Notes: generated from the letters alone by a model not told the origin. A stretch of 64,000 nucleotides of DNA from Liolophura sinensis (GCF_032854445.1 NC_088297.1:18613127-18677126); one strand, 5' to 3'. Positions 10,283 through 22,313 are shown, counted from the stretch's first letter. Numbers and translations: made by a program.

Positions 10283-10288
10283 GTGAGT
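10283..10288 (+). other. Splice donor of the KCNQ exon
   Basis: GTGAGT directly follows codons for YHIV plus GT of a split valine codon. The reading frame meets a TGA one base into the intron, as expected if this is the true exon end. A GT two bases upstream (10281) has a weaker context. Confidence 0.8.
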
Positions 10289-10691
10289 ACAATTTTCTTT
10301 ATTATTCTCGCACACTGTATATTTCATTTTTCAGGATTTGTTTTAATATTGTCGTATATGGTCAGCAGTCCTGTGTGAATACATCTAACAATTGTTCGCG
10401 GAAATAAGGGCAATGGTAACCAGCATGCTCAGCCTATATACTGGATACACTGCAATTTCCAGTAACACTTTTCTTGCGGACGCTACAACCTAAGTAGATA
10501 CAATGCGTATTGTACCTAACGGAAATATATCAGTACTGCTTAGTAAAATGGTTAGTGAGCAGAAAAAAAATCCTCTGTTTTCATAACTTAACAGGTAAGA
10601 GGGTTTGATTAATAAAAACGATGTCTACTGAGTAGCCTAAAGTTGGCAGTTGACGAGACATTGGAGAATGTATAGTTGTTGTCACTGTTGT

Positions 10692-10696
<5 letters not shown>

Positions 10697-10754
<58 letters not shown>

Positions 10755-10778
10755 TATATATATATATATATATACATC

Positions 10779-10819
<41 letters not shown>

Positions 10820-10820
10820 T
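10697..10820. repeat. TA then TG microsatellite
   Basis: (TA)n interrupted twice by CATC, turning into (TG)n from about 10793. It lies 0.4 kb inside the presumed KCNQ intron. Open frames here are by-products of the repeat. Confidence 0.95.
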
Positions 10821-11399
10821 GAGTATACTGGAAGGAATTTTTATGAACAACTTAGACTCTTTCGTCGACAGATATCTTCCCATGATACGATTTTATTTCT
10901 CATTGCTAACCGATGATCTAGTTTGATAACCGGCAGTATTGCCTACAACTCCACTGGGTTAATCGTGTTATTGCCAATGAAGTTCTACACAAGCCTTTCT
11001 CACGCAGGGAAATCCGCGTGTACATCATGATTGTGGCACGTTATGCTTTACGAGGTTTCCCTGATAAGACATCCGCAGGTCCAATGTAACCCGATCAGAT
11101 TAATTGGAGAATTTCCTGCTGGTCACCATAAACGAACGCCAATGATCCGTGCATCCAAACCCGATATTAGAAATAAGCGTAAAGAATATAGGTCATCGTT
11201 AGCAGTTGTAGTGTTGTAGCGTGGATGGTGCGGCCTGTACGTTGTAATGACCTACAGCAGCTTGGAAAGAGAAACTGGCTTGGTCAATCAAGGTGTCATT
11301 AGTCAGTAACGCGCAATGCTCGCTGTGTTGGTTAATTATTGCTCGAGATGTATTTAATCCAGTTATGAAAGAACATCACCGCGTTTTCCACTATTATAG
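10821..11399. other. No recognisable feature
   Basis: Ordinary intronic or intergenic sequence. Confidence 0.4.
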
Positions 11400-11890
11400 T
11401 TACACAGTGTTTGCCTCTTCTTTAAAACTGAACACGTCCCTTACAACACTGTAGCCTTCTACACAAGTGTTGACCTTTTTTTTAAATACATTACCGCAGA
11501 GTCCTATACAATTGTGTACTTTCCTGTAAAATAGCGTAAACCTAAATACATTTATTGTGCTTTTCCTGTAAATACTGTTTACATATATGCAGTTGTAAAC
11601 ATTTAATCTAAAATACTCTATATCGAAATAGAAATGTGTACTTTTTAAACTAAAACACCGTATACCACGACACAATTGTGAACTTTTCCTCTAAAATACC
11701 CTATATTTTAATACTTTTCAACTAAAATACCCTATACCTCAATACGATTGTGGACATTCCGGTAGGGTGCTGTATACCTCAATTCAGTTGTGGACATTCC
11801 CTTTGTAATACCTTTCCTCTATAAAGTTGTGAATCTCTCCTCCACAGTACTGTGAATCCTCGTCTACAACACTTTGGACTTCTATAAAGA
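11400..11890. repeat. Decayed ~42-bp minisatellite
   Basis: About eleven diverged units share the theme AATTGTG-ACTTTTCCT-TAAAATACCCTATACC with spacing near 42 bases (clearest at 11508-11800). Units at both ends are more diverged. Confidence 0.7.
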
Positions 11891-13635
11891 AAGTGAGCGT
11901 CTCGACAATACTTTGTCGGAATATAATATTGATATTAAATCGGAGAAATTTCGTTTATATTTCAGCGGAATTCGTCATTTGTTGCATGTCTGATCCATTA
12001 TACTACATTTGATCCGGGTCACAGTTGGAATTTGTGATGCAATCGTTAGGCAATAGATCGGTACAGTGATACCCAACTCGTGTAAAAATCAATAATAAGT
12101 GTGCGTCAACCATTTACATTGTGTAGCGACAAGTTCCAATTAGCACAAGAATACGTGTAAGCATAACTGAATCCTATTTTTCCACTATGAATCAAGTTCG
12201 CTAAACATGACTGACACCATGGTGTAACTCCATATACACAGTATGCTGCACTGGTGGTGATGGATATTACTGACCGGACTACAGTACTACTATGACCTTG
12301 ACCTTGATAAGATGTTAAGTGTGGGGAGGAGGGGGGGGGGAGTGATTTAGCTGGAATAAAGCCAAACTCGTTTATATTAAAACACCAGTGGCTTTTATAC
12401 GTCAGCGTGGGGTGACGTCATATGTTTTTACGTTACCTACCTTCAGGCTAAAGTGGAAATGATAGGAAAAAATGGTGTTTCGTGCGAAAAGCAAATTACG
12501 CATATATGCCAGGCAAATTGGTTGTAATTTAGAAAAGCAATCCGGATTATATCGATCCATATCAACTAATCCTTCTTCTGGCATGCACAGGCGTCTGGAA
12601 TGTACATGTTTCTTTAAAAGATATATTTCTCACGCAGATCAAATGCAATATGTTATGACATCAACTGGCTTATTTATACTCAGCACACACGAAGCGGTAG
12701 ACCCGACCACATGCCTACACATATATACAGCGGTGACGTTTATTCAGATGTAAATGGTACGAACTTTTGATGATTTATACTGGTTGCCAATTGATAGCAT
12801 TTCTCGGCGCCTAGTGCCATGGCTTGTTACGAGCACGAGGAGATATTTCAGTTTACGATCATTTTTTGACTTCACAATTTTGATTGCCATTCCTGCTTGG
12901 TATTATTTTCCAAAAGCGAGTAAAGTTAACCCAAAATTCTGACCCGTTTAGTAACGTTGATAACACGATTTCTCCTGGACTGAAGAATATAGGGATGAAT
13001 TTTGTGATTTGCGATTTCTCCAACCATTATGCCCGAGGTCTCTATTAGTACTGCATGTTAAGAAGTAGTTGTTATATAATTTCCCTTAGTCTTATGAATC
13101 GATTTTCGTCCGGCAGGTACATATGCAGCCTTCCTCTCAAAATTCATTTTTATTCGTAATATTACCATTTTTTCTTACGTGTTGCATTGGAGAATGACTT
13201 TATATGTGTGGTGCAGTACCCGGATGTTTACAGGTATTCAACAGAAGGGATGCATATCAAGAATTAATAATTAATGGCGTTTTGTTTTAGCACTCCGTTT
13301 CTATAGTGCTATGATAAATGTAACTGACAGTTACATCTATTTACTTTGTAATTTTCTTACGAATATGACAAATAAATATCTGTTCTAGCATAATACAATC
13401 GGTGGATATTGTGAGCAAAGCGTTTGTCCAGCTGAAACCGATGATGGATTCCTGGCCAACGAAGTCGCAAGTTCGAACCCAGTTGTGGCTAGATCATCTG
13501 CGGCGTTAATTCAAGTAGTTTGTAAGGTATCTTAATGAGAAAAGGCGAATGTTCACTCCGAATGAACCGTCCTCCTTGGCCCATAAGCCTGTCTGCGTGC
13601 GCATACGAGTGCGAAAGTCTTGAGTGTGGGTATAT
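11891..13635. other. No gene seen; G-rich tract, SINE-head trace
   Basis: A G-rich run lies at 12321-12342. TGACCTTGACCTTG at 12295-12308 is a direct pair of nuclear-receptor half-sites (AGGTCA on the - strand). A box B-like GCAAGTTCGAACCC at about 13467 is probably a SINE-head remnant. Confidence 0.4.
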
Positions 13636-13639
13636 AAAA

Positions 13640-13800
13640 CACTGCGTTCTCTCCGGCTGTACGTGGGATGGTCTGTCGGCAACCTGCGAATGGCCGAGAG
13701 TTTCCCCAGTGCTCTGTCCGGTTTGCTCCCACCATAATGCTGGCCGCCGACGAAATATTCTTGCCTACGGCGTAAAACACCAAATAAATAAATATATAAG
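13640..13800 (+). mobile_element. SINE family A copy, head missing
   Basis: CTCTCCGGCTGTACGTGGGA, GGCAACCTGCGAATGG, CACCATAATGCTGGCCGCCG, then ACGGCGTAAAACACCAAATA and tail. Sequence between GCCGCCGACG and AAATATTCTTG is slightly shortened. Confidence 0.8.
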
Positions 13801-15179
13801 ACACTTGGCTCATTTATTACGACTTAAGTCATAAATTGCACGTGCTTAAAAAGGCAAATGCAGAACAAGAAAAACGTCAAGTTGTTGTTGGTACAGTGTT
13901 CTGCAGAAAAAATCAGTGTAAAAATTTGAAACTTTCCTGAACAAAATATTTATAAAGGTAGCTGTGTTTCAATTTTTCATTTAGTAAGTCTAAATACATT
14001 TGATACAATTATGAACACAGTGAAATATACACACAAACTGCATGACCCAGTCGGCCTGTGGAATGATTCCTCATGTGCCCCTGATGTTCAGCTTTAACTC
14101 GTTTTGATGCTGTCTTTTATATTGACCAGTGAATATTATTTACCGGATGACTAGTCTGAATATGTGTTTGAAATAATAAAAGCAACACCGGCGCAGTTAC
14201 CCCTGAGAAATACTCAAATTTATTAACACGCTTAAGAATTTAGCGAACTGACAAATAAAACCTTCGCTACACCTGTCTAAGTGCTTTATATTGTGCGTTC
14301 TGAGTTTATATTTGAACTATTGATGACACTAATGGTGCGGTCAAAAGATTAGTAATTTCAACAAAGAATGAATAAATAAATTTAATTATTTATTCGCTGT
14401 TCTGAGTGATTAACGGGTCTTCATATAACAGGGTTAGATGCAGAAATACACCACGAAAAGTGTATACATGAACAAACAATCTGACTGTGACGTATTGGCT
14501 GTCATTTTCGAGATATATTGTCCGTGGTTAAAAAAGAAAGAAGGCTATAAAGGTACATGCTGAAATAATTGTCCACATAGAAGTTTTGTCCGATTTCCAT
14601 TTCATTTCCCCGCCCGTAGCCTTTATGACTTGAAGCGCCTTTATAAGTTTTTATATCCCGAAGTTAAGTTGTGTTAAGTAATGAGGCGCTAACGATGCGC
14701 TGTTGTTCGTGTGCTGTGTTTATGGGTCAGTGAATGATGTTCAACTGTTTACGTCTGTTGATCGATATAAGCAATAACATAACCCTGGCGTCTAATACTA
14801 AGCAGAAAAGCAGATTCGCTGTACTTTTAATTCCTTCTAGTTCACACTGTGGACTCTCTCCCGTGAAGATCCGTGTTCGAATCCAGGTTTTAACCAAGGG
14901 TTAAATCCTTCAATAATTAGGACTGTTTTAAAAATCATTAACATGTAATCTAACTGCAATAAGACCATGGTTAGTTTGTAACCTCATAATTTAGCAGATT
15001 TGCAGTGCTTTTAATTTTCCTTCCATTCTGATGCTGATAAACTTTCCAGGTGTGACCAAAGGTGTAAATCCTCCCATCGATACGTACACATGATTCGGAA
15101 TACCTTGAAAATTAATAGGTAATATTTGGTGCCCCAGTTATTAAGGTTTGTTGCTCGTTAAGCTTTATAATAACGGGCT
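13801..15179. other. No gene seen
   Basis: AT-rich sequence. A box B-like GTGTTCGAATCCAGG near 14872 and a short AT palindrome near 14368-14394 are the only structures noted. Confidence 0.4.
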
Positions 15180-15350
15180 ATCGACGGCGGCTTGCGTAGT
15201 CTAACTTCCCTGAAAAGACCACTTGTGCTTCACCAATATGGCAGGCACATCTGTACTTCACACGCGGGTAAGTTCGTCAAAAACTTGCCAAAGGTTGGGG
15301 TTTACACCGAGCATTCTGGTTTCCTCGTGAATAAATAAATCAATAAATTA
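15180..15350 (+). mobile_element. SINE family B fragment
   Basis: AACTTGCCAAAGGTTGGGG, TTTACACCGAGCATTCTGG, TTTCCTCGTG followed directly by AAATAAATCAATAAAT; the 3' domain is lost between centre and tail. Confidence 0.5.
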
Positions 15351-16118
15351 TTCAGGTACTTAATACTAACATGATGGCTCTTCATAGAGCAATAGCTCAA
15401 GTTTCATTTGAATTGATGTAAATACAGTAGGCCTATAGGTCTGCGGCATGGCATTTCAGTGAGAGACCATACTAGATATATTCATCGGCTTTGTTAAATG
15501 GAATGTGTTACAATGCTTAAATACAGATATTTAATCTGTATCGACTGCACTTTTGCAGATGTGTATAAATTCTTACCACGCACTGATTGAATGATTATAG
15601 CTTGATAATCTCGTTTATTGATCTTTGATTCAGTGATTGATTTCATACACACAGTATGTAACCAAATTAAAGATCTGGTGGGATTAAAAACCCCAGGGAC
15701 TTTGAAATACCGATACATTAGCCACAAGAACAGAACGCATTGGAACAGAAAAACCCTCTTGTATTGCACTAGAACGTTAACATTTTGTATAGAATTTTCT
15801 CTGTGCTGCAAATGAAAATGCCTGAGTAAATGTCCTTAAAAACTGAAATGCTCTACCACACCGAATACGATGCGTGGAAATAAATTAAAAATAACGCCTC
15901 GGGATGTTAAATCGGGGTAATGTGATTTATTTGGAAGGTAACTTAATTTGAAATCACATTTTCACGGGGTGCTTCCAAACAAAAGAAAAAATACATCGGT
16001 ATAGATTTAAGCCTAAGATAGTTTATTCACTTATTTTCTTTGAAGTTAACGTCGCTTTTAACATTATTTCAGTCGGATCATACCTTGTTTAATTGTGGTA
16101 TACTGGCGCCAGTGCTGA
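15351..16118. other. No recognisable feature
   Basis: Contains overlapping open frames of 65 codons (+) and 105 codons (-) around 15494-15815, without domains. No repeat was recognised. Confidence 0.4.
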
Positions 16119-16129
16119 CGTATATGTAT

Positions 16130-16394
16130 TTATTTATTTGATTGGTGTTTTACGCCATACTCAAGAATATTTTACTTATATGACGGTGGCCAGCATGATG
16201 GTGGGAGGAAACCTGGCCGAACCCGGGGGGAAACCCACGACCATCCGCAAGTTGTTGACAGACTTTCCCACTTACGGCCGGGGAGGAAGCCAGCATAGGC
16301 TGGACTAGAACTCACAGCGACCGCATTGGTGATAGGCTCCTGTGCCATTACGCTGCGCGAGTGCGCTAACAAAATGACCCACGGAGGCCCCCAG
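16130..16394 (-). mobile_element. SINE family A, full length with target-site duplication
   Basis: Complete on the - strand: GGGGGCCTCCGTGGGTCA head, a box A region, box B-like GAGTTCTAGTCC, GGAAGCCAGC (read on +), CGACCATCCGCAAG (read on +), the conserved 3' domain and a TTTATTTA tail. An 11-base duplication, CGTATATGTAT, flanks it at 16119-16129 and 16395-16405, which shows insertion by target-primed retrotransposition. Confidence 0.93.
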
Positions 16395-16405
16395 CGTATA
16401 TGTAT

Positions 16406-17344
16406 GTACAGGGCTGTGTATATGCAAAGCATTACTCCCCACTCAGTCACAACACTGGCATCTCGTAGATCTCCAAGATTTCCTGTTTGAACCTGTTTTG
16501 GGATTAGAGTTGAATGCTCTAAAACCTCGGTCAACTGAGTGTCTTGTACGTTAGGCACACAGTAAAAATGTTGTATTTTTACAATACAATTTGCTGTAAA
16601 TAAACAGCTTACTTCTGGCTATAAATGTAAAATCATTTGCGTTGTTACATATGCAAGGAGCTGTAAATGTATAACATCTTCTTATGACACTTTTGGCACT
16701 CAACGCGCCGTGGACGCAGCCATACGTATCCAATATTCACAATCATGTTGTAAAATTAGCTAGAATGACTGCACACGTGTTTTCACTTGTATACTACACA
16801 CTTATGCCATATGTGTTTTTCGGTACAGTACTTTGTGTAGACCAAGTGCATTTGTCCAGTCTGTACAGTACATTAATCTGTTGGAAAATACAGGACTATA
16901 CTGCACATATAAACAGGCATATTCCACGGTGGTTTAATCAAGTCTTGATCACGCTTTAGGGCCTGGAGGGGGCCTCCGTTCTTTGGGAGCAGCAGAACTA
17001 AGATAACACTGAATCCTGAGAAAGTATTGACATGTGGTTCTAATAGGAGCTGGATGTGGTTACTGCACTCGCCACTCTAACGCTTGCATAACGATGGGTT
17101 TCGTTGTCTGAACATCTCATGCCATTGATTTCCCGTTTGATAACATGTTAACGATCGCTGCACATCTGGGTGTCTAACCGGATTCCATCCCTTTAATGTG
17201 GCCACTTGGGTAAAAGCATCGCTCTCATGAGGAGCGGTAAAAAGCGTGATTTTGTGGAATAGCTCTTTTATTAAGTAGGACTGTAGAAACAACCTCAGAC
17301 ATTCAGCTTTGATGTAACTTGGGTACTGTTATATAATTAAATCC
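16406..17344. other. No recognisable feature
   Basis: Frames of 91 codons (16684-16959, +) and 71 codons (17077-17292, -) show no domains. Confidence 0.4.
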
Positions 17345-17516
17345 AAAGCCAACTTACCAGCCAACATGGTGTGCATGTGGTAAAGTCCGTCAGTAACTTG
17401 CCAAATGTCGATGGTTTACACTAGGCACTCCGGTTTCCTCCACCCACAGTAGTTACGATCATCGTAAAACTTTAAAAATGGCTCTAAACAACAATCAACT
17501 AAATAAATAAATGTGT
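17345..17516 (+). mobile_element. SINE family B fragment
   Basis: AACTTGCCAAATGTCGATGG, TTTACACTAGGCACTCCGG, TTTCCTCCACCCA, then a diverged 3' domain and an AAATAAATAAAT tail. Confidence 0.55.
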
Positions 17517-18640
17517 AGCTCTTTAAAATGACTCCCCGGATGTAGAACACATATACACGCACACTATGCTACTCACATAAAAATGAGATATGTATGAGCA
17601 GTCATGTTTGGTACTAGGCTAAACCAAATATTCTGGCATCTGCTGTGACAGATTTCAAAAAGATGCAAGTAAGTTGCATTTGCAATATTTCATAAAAACG
17701 AGGTTTTCAAAATTATTTTCAGTACGACACTTTTCAAAATTTCACCGCAACCCACCCCAACCCCACCCCCAGCCCGGTTCCACATACCATATACCACACC
17801 CAAAAAAATTATAAGGACATCAAGTCACAAGTAAATACGAATAAACATGTAAGGAATCTTTCACCTCGAATAGTAAATGTGCTACAACGGTTCTTATACG
17901 AGCATACAACCAAATCTAAATGTCCATCTTCAAATAGCTTTAAGCACAAGTGACCGGCGTGTTCCATAACCGCTAAATAGATCCATAAATTACACTCAGT
18001 TATTTACTCTAACTTGACGTCTCCCGCTTACCAGAACTAATTTAGTACGAGAAAGACACATGTAGCATCCCGCCCTCTAAAAAAAATGTTCTATTTTCCA
18101 CTCGAATTAACAGGGCTTTTACCGGAACTGGACCTGTATTCGCTCATACAATCAAATAGGGTAAACGACTATACCATCCATTTAATTTTGCAGCGCGAGC
18201 TGACAAGACTATTTTTCCCCCCACAGAAGAGAGTATGTCTGGTAGACAAACCCCAGTCCAGGTATCTGCATTTGTTATCTAAACTAGGCATATGTCAGAT
18301 AACTTCAGAATGGAGGGGGCGTCGTGCTAATACGGTTTTGCCACGTTGCTATTGATTGCGTTTGTCATGATCAGAGCGTGATATTTCCTGGATTTATCGT
18401 GTCATGTCCACAATGGAACACGTCCGATGTGACGAGACACGGCAGCAATATCAAAACACTGGCCACGTAATCTGCGTCTGATGCGAAAAATATACCGACA
18501 AACCGCTGTTGTGTGCATACAGACAAGGAGTCGGTGGGGTCAGTGGAGAAAGTTCGACTAAAAGAGACAAAATTAATTCAAATTCAAGGTCTCACATTAG
18601 AGTTGTGAGCGATAACATAAGCTACGAAAACGCTGTCGCA
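17517..18640. other. No gene seen; C-rich tract
   Basis: 17751-17775 is a run of CCC/CCCC/CCCCC blocks with short loops, giving a potential G-quadruplex on the - strand. An 89-codon frame at 18086-18355 (+) shows no domain. Confidence 0.4.
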
Positions 18641-18644
18641 TGGT

Positions 18645-18822
18645 TTCATTTATTTATTTGATTAGTGTTTTACGCCGTACTCTAGACTATTTCACTTACC
18701 CGACGACGGCCAGCATGATGGTGGGAGGAAACCGGGCAGAGCCCAAAGAAAACCCACTTCCGTCCGCAAGTTGCTGCCCGACCTTGCCATGTATGACTGG
18801 AAACGAAGCCAGCATGAACATG
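18645..18822 (-). mobile_element. SINE family A, head missing
   Basis: On the + strand: TTTATTTATTTGATTAGTG, TTTTACGCCGTACTCTAGA, GGCCAGCATGATGGTGGGAG, GAAACCGGGCAGAGCCC, ending at GAAGCCAGCATGAAC. The tRNA-like part is absent. Confidence 0.85.
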
Positions 18823-20379
18823 ACACAGGGTAAATTTAAGGCTGCTGTTGGGCGTTTTAATTGAATCACTCGCTTATGATTTGCTTTTTAATATCCCGAT
18901 TTCGCTATGACGAAAACCGGTTAGACAGACAGATACATGTTATTAACGGTGGCTTATCCCACGCTCTCTTCTCCTCTTCCGACGAAAAGTTAACGCAAAG
19001 CTTATTGAGTTATCAAGCGGGGGCACGTGGCTGTCACCCATGCTGCCATAAATCGGACTGGATTACCGTATTTGACCGATAACTGCTTTCGAATTGGCGA
19101 ACTCATTCTGAGCACAAATCCGTGTCTGTTGGCAACGAGGGCTAGTCGACTTTACTAGCTGTTTGATAAACCCCTGATGAACGAGGAAAAGGCATGGGCA
19201 GAATTTATGATATATAATAGCGATATGTATCGACACTGCTGAGCGCTGCCACTGGCTACCAGTAACCGCCCCTCCATCTGCACTGCACGGAGCAGAAAGC
19301 TAAAGTAAATAACATTACTCTGGTGGACCTTTTCAATACCTACTTAGCTTAATGGCTGACGCTCTCGATAGAATCTATAATTACCTATTTCCCAGATTTC
19401 CGCCTCAGCTCACTTCTGCACGCGGGATTATCGGAACTACGATGACCCATATAGCATTTGAGTCCGCGTGCTCCTTGGTAAATTGACGTTGTCCAAATCG
19501 CTTATATGGCATTTTTTTCTCACGTGTTTATTCACATGTATTTCGTTGTAGTTTAACCCCGTGTTCAGAAATTTTGAAACATACCGTTGAGGTCAGTTAT
19601 GCGTGTGAAAGGAACTGCGGGTATTCCTCCGGGGTAACTATGCATCGTTTAACTGGCTACTGACTACCTGCACGAGACTTCTCTACACGTGAAGTTAGTA
19701 TTTGTACATCGTCTTTGTAGTCTTCAACGAACGCGAGACAGCTGGGAAAACGGTCATGTGAGAGGGATCGATCGCTTATTGTCACCAAGACACTTCAATC
19801 AGCGACGGCTGGAAACCCGCGCTTAGCAGAGTTTGACCTATTCTGCTTTTTTAGCACCTATGTATCACTTGGTGTTTTGTTGTCATCTACCAGAATACTC
19901 CTCGAGTGCGCTACATCTTAGTTTTGATAGCATGTATTTACCTGCCCTTTCCAACATTTCTTGCATGCTCCGCCAGCACAGCTGTGCAGCGTCTACCACA
20001 ACGCGTTAACGTGTAACGGAGCCAGGGCTACACCCGTCCCTGATCGTCCATTTAGATTGTGTGTTATCGAAGACGATAGTGTAAGCACAAGGTTTAGAAC
20101 GAGCTTGCGCGGTCAGTGTGCTGGATTTCTCCCAGGGTTCATAGCGAGTTTATGTAAAACCATTATCGTTCCGCTTACGGTTCAAATGGAAAATAAACCT
20201 GCGGATCTCGTCCTTGCTGGACAAACGCTGCATAGTCTCCTGACACCTTCATGTAAATGCATCTCACACTTTACCGGTGATATGTGAGCACATTAAGTGC
20301 CTTTGTAGTGCAAGTGGACTGCAGAAAACCGTTGATATTGTATTACCATGTAGACCACTTGATGTAGGCCGTGAAGTCT
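18823..20379. other. No gene identified
   Basis: Less AT-rich than average. A 108-codon frame at 19961-20287 (+) begins at TTG and has no recognisable domain. Confidence 0.4.
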
Positions 20380-20560
20380 CCTATTAAATATACGAATATA
20401 AAAGACTACAGTATGGAGAGTAAAACCATAGCAGAGACGACTGTGTGATAGCTGGCAAATGAAGCTCACACGCAGTACGGCCTCTTGTAAATTTATCTCA
20501 GTTTTATTCTAACTGTTCATGTAAATGAATAAATAGTAGCAGCTTACAGGCCCCCTAGTA
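20380..20560 (-). repeat. Dispersed repeat R1, part Y
   Basis: On the + strand: ATGGAGAGTAAAACCATAGC, GTGTGATAGCTGGCAAATGA, ACGGCCTCTTGTAAATTTAT, CTCAGTTTTATTCTAACTG, TTCATGTAAATGAATAAATA. Confidence 0.55.
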
Positions 20561-20908
20561 CTATCACTTCAGCAGAAGTAGGCAAATAAAATACAGCGAT
20601 ATCAATTGCAATTTATTAGACATCACAATTACATGTTTCCATGGCCTAGACTGTTAAAATTTTTCCCAAAAAGGTGCAGCTGGGATGAATGCGATTCAGA
20701 ATAGTTTCACTTCACATACATGTGAAAGTATACATTTACTTTTGCAAAGTATACGTTTACTTTTGCAATGTAAACGTTAACATTTGTCTTGATAAACTTT
20801 TACCATGAGTAAATCTTTACTAAAACATTTACCCAAAAGATGTAGGGTAGACTTGTAGTCTTCATGCATGCATGATGCAGAAGGCATAGAGGCCTATTTG
20901 CTTGAGAA

Positions 20909-21226
20909 GTGAGTGAGTGAGTGCTTGGGGTTTAACGTCGTACTTAACAATTTTTCATTCATATGACGACGAAGGAATCCTTAGAGTGCATGTAATGCAC
21001 CTCCTTGTTGCAGGACGGATTTCCTCCGCCCTTTTATCTAGTGCTGCTTCACACTGAGACGCCTTACCGAAGGCAAGTAATCGACCCCGCCCGAGCCATT
21101 GTACTGAGACGGGTCAACCAGTCGTTGCACTATCCCCCTCATGTTGAATGCCAATTGACAAAGTTACAACTTCCTCTTTTAAGGTCTTAGATGTGACTCG
21201 GCCCAGGACTGACCCTGGATCTACCC
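20909..21226 (-). mobile_element. SINE family D, first copy of a tandem pair
   Basis: Read on +: GTGAGTGAGTG tail, GGGGTTTAACGTCGTACTTA, TTTTTCATTCATATGACGAC, TTGTTGCAGGACGGATTTCC, CGGGTCAACCAGTCGTTGC, and ends at the tRNA-like head (CTGACCCTGGATCTACC). The target-like sequence ATTTGCTTGAG lies before (20896) and after (21228). Confidence 0.85.
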
Positions 21227-21248
21227 AATTTGCTTGAGGAAAGTAGGA

Positions 21249-21570
21249 GTGAGTGAGTGAGCGCTTGGGTTTTAAGGTCGTGCTCAACAATTTTTCAGTC
21301 ATATGACAACGAAAGAATCCTTAGGGTGTATGTATTGTACCTCATTGTTGCAGGACGGACTTTCACCGCTCTTTTATCTAGTGTTGCTTCAATGAGACGA
21401 CTTACGGAAGGCAAGTGAGCCGCCCCGCCCGAGCCATTATACTGATACGGGTCAACCAGTCGTCGTATTGTCCCTTTCATGATGAACGCCAAGTGACGAA
21501 GTTACAACTACCTCTTTTAAAGTCTTAGATGTGACTCGACACAGGATTGACCCTGGATCTACCGCTCCCG
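21249..21570 (-). mobile_element. SINE family D, second copy of a tandem pair
   Basis: Same order of blocks as the previous copy, with GTGAGTGAGTGAGCGCTTGG tail and a CTGGATCTACCGCTCCCG head end. ATTTGCTTGAGGAAAGT flanks it at 21228 and 21571. Confidence 0.85.
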
Positions 21571-21587
21571 ATTTGCTTGAGGAAAGT

Positions 21588-22054
21588 GGGAACGTAATAA
21601 TTTATGGCCTAATGTAAACGTTCGGCTTTTTATGTGAGGAGGGAGGTATACCCGTGCGTTAACATGTACATGTTTACTCACTTTTACTATCGCAATGTAA
21701 AAGGTTACCATTTCAAGTTAAAATAGTTTAGCTCATGTTATAAATGTGGAATGTTTACTGTAAAGTGTAAATAATGGTAAAACAGATGTCATTAATCTTT
21801 GGATATTTAGTAGAAGTTCTAACAGTGTAGCGATCAGAAGTAAACGTGTTTGGTTTTGAGCTTTATGAGAAGTCCGTCTGGAATAGCAAACCACAGACGC
21901 ACAAAATGCAATTATTTTCAGTATACTGTAATAATGTGCGTACCTGTAGATTAGGACAAACTATGTGGGTATAAAATCTGCTGAAGTGTGATGTCCTGGT
22001 TTACTTTACCTCTTAAACACTGTGTAGATCATGCCGGCTTTTTTACCTTACCTT
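21588..22054. other. No recognisable feature
   Basis: AT-rich sequence with scattered TTTACTNACTTTTAC-like words, also seen at 20,730-20,830 on the other side of the SINE pair; these may be the two halves of an older element split by the SINEs. Confidence 0.35.
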
Positions 22055-22313
22055 CACTCAAAAACAATAATAATCTGTTAAATTTAACAGAATGTCTGTT
22101 GTCAGAGTGATCGTAGAATGTATTCTGTTATTGCAGCAGATTGTTCTGTTAAATATAACGCACATATCCTATTAATTCAACAAAAATATTCTATTAGACT
22201 AAGATGATATTATGTTAAGTATGACAGAATATTGTACTATAATAACAGAATATATTCTAGCATCACTCAGACAACAGACTTTGTTAAAATTAACAGATTA
22301 GTTTTTTTCAGTG
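22055..22313. mobile_element. MITE 'M1', copy 1 (mariner-like ends)
   Basis: Starts CACTCAAAAAC, with AATCTGTTAAATTTAACAGA, and ends AACAGATTAGTTTTTTTCAG-TG. Internal words CTGTTGTCAGAGTGATCG and CATCACTCAGACAACAG are inverted copies, so the element is largely palindromic. No coding capacity. It matches the copy at 52314-52553. Flanking TA is decayed. Confidence 0.75.

Noticed and set aside
10581-10916. Ile/Tyr-repeat open frames on both strands
   Set aside because: They translate the TA/TG microsatellite.
16130-16394. tRNA gene calls at SINE heads
   Set aside because: Box A and box B are present but the acceptor and anticodon arms do not fold as a tRNA; these are SINE promoters.
19961-20287. 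108-codon open frame
   Set aside because: Begins at TTG; no homology or splice context.
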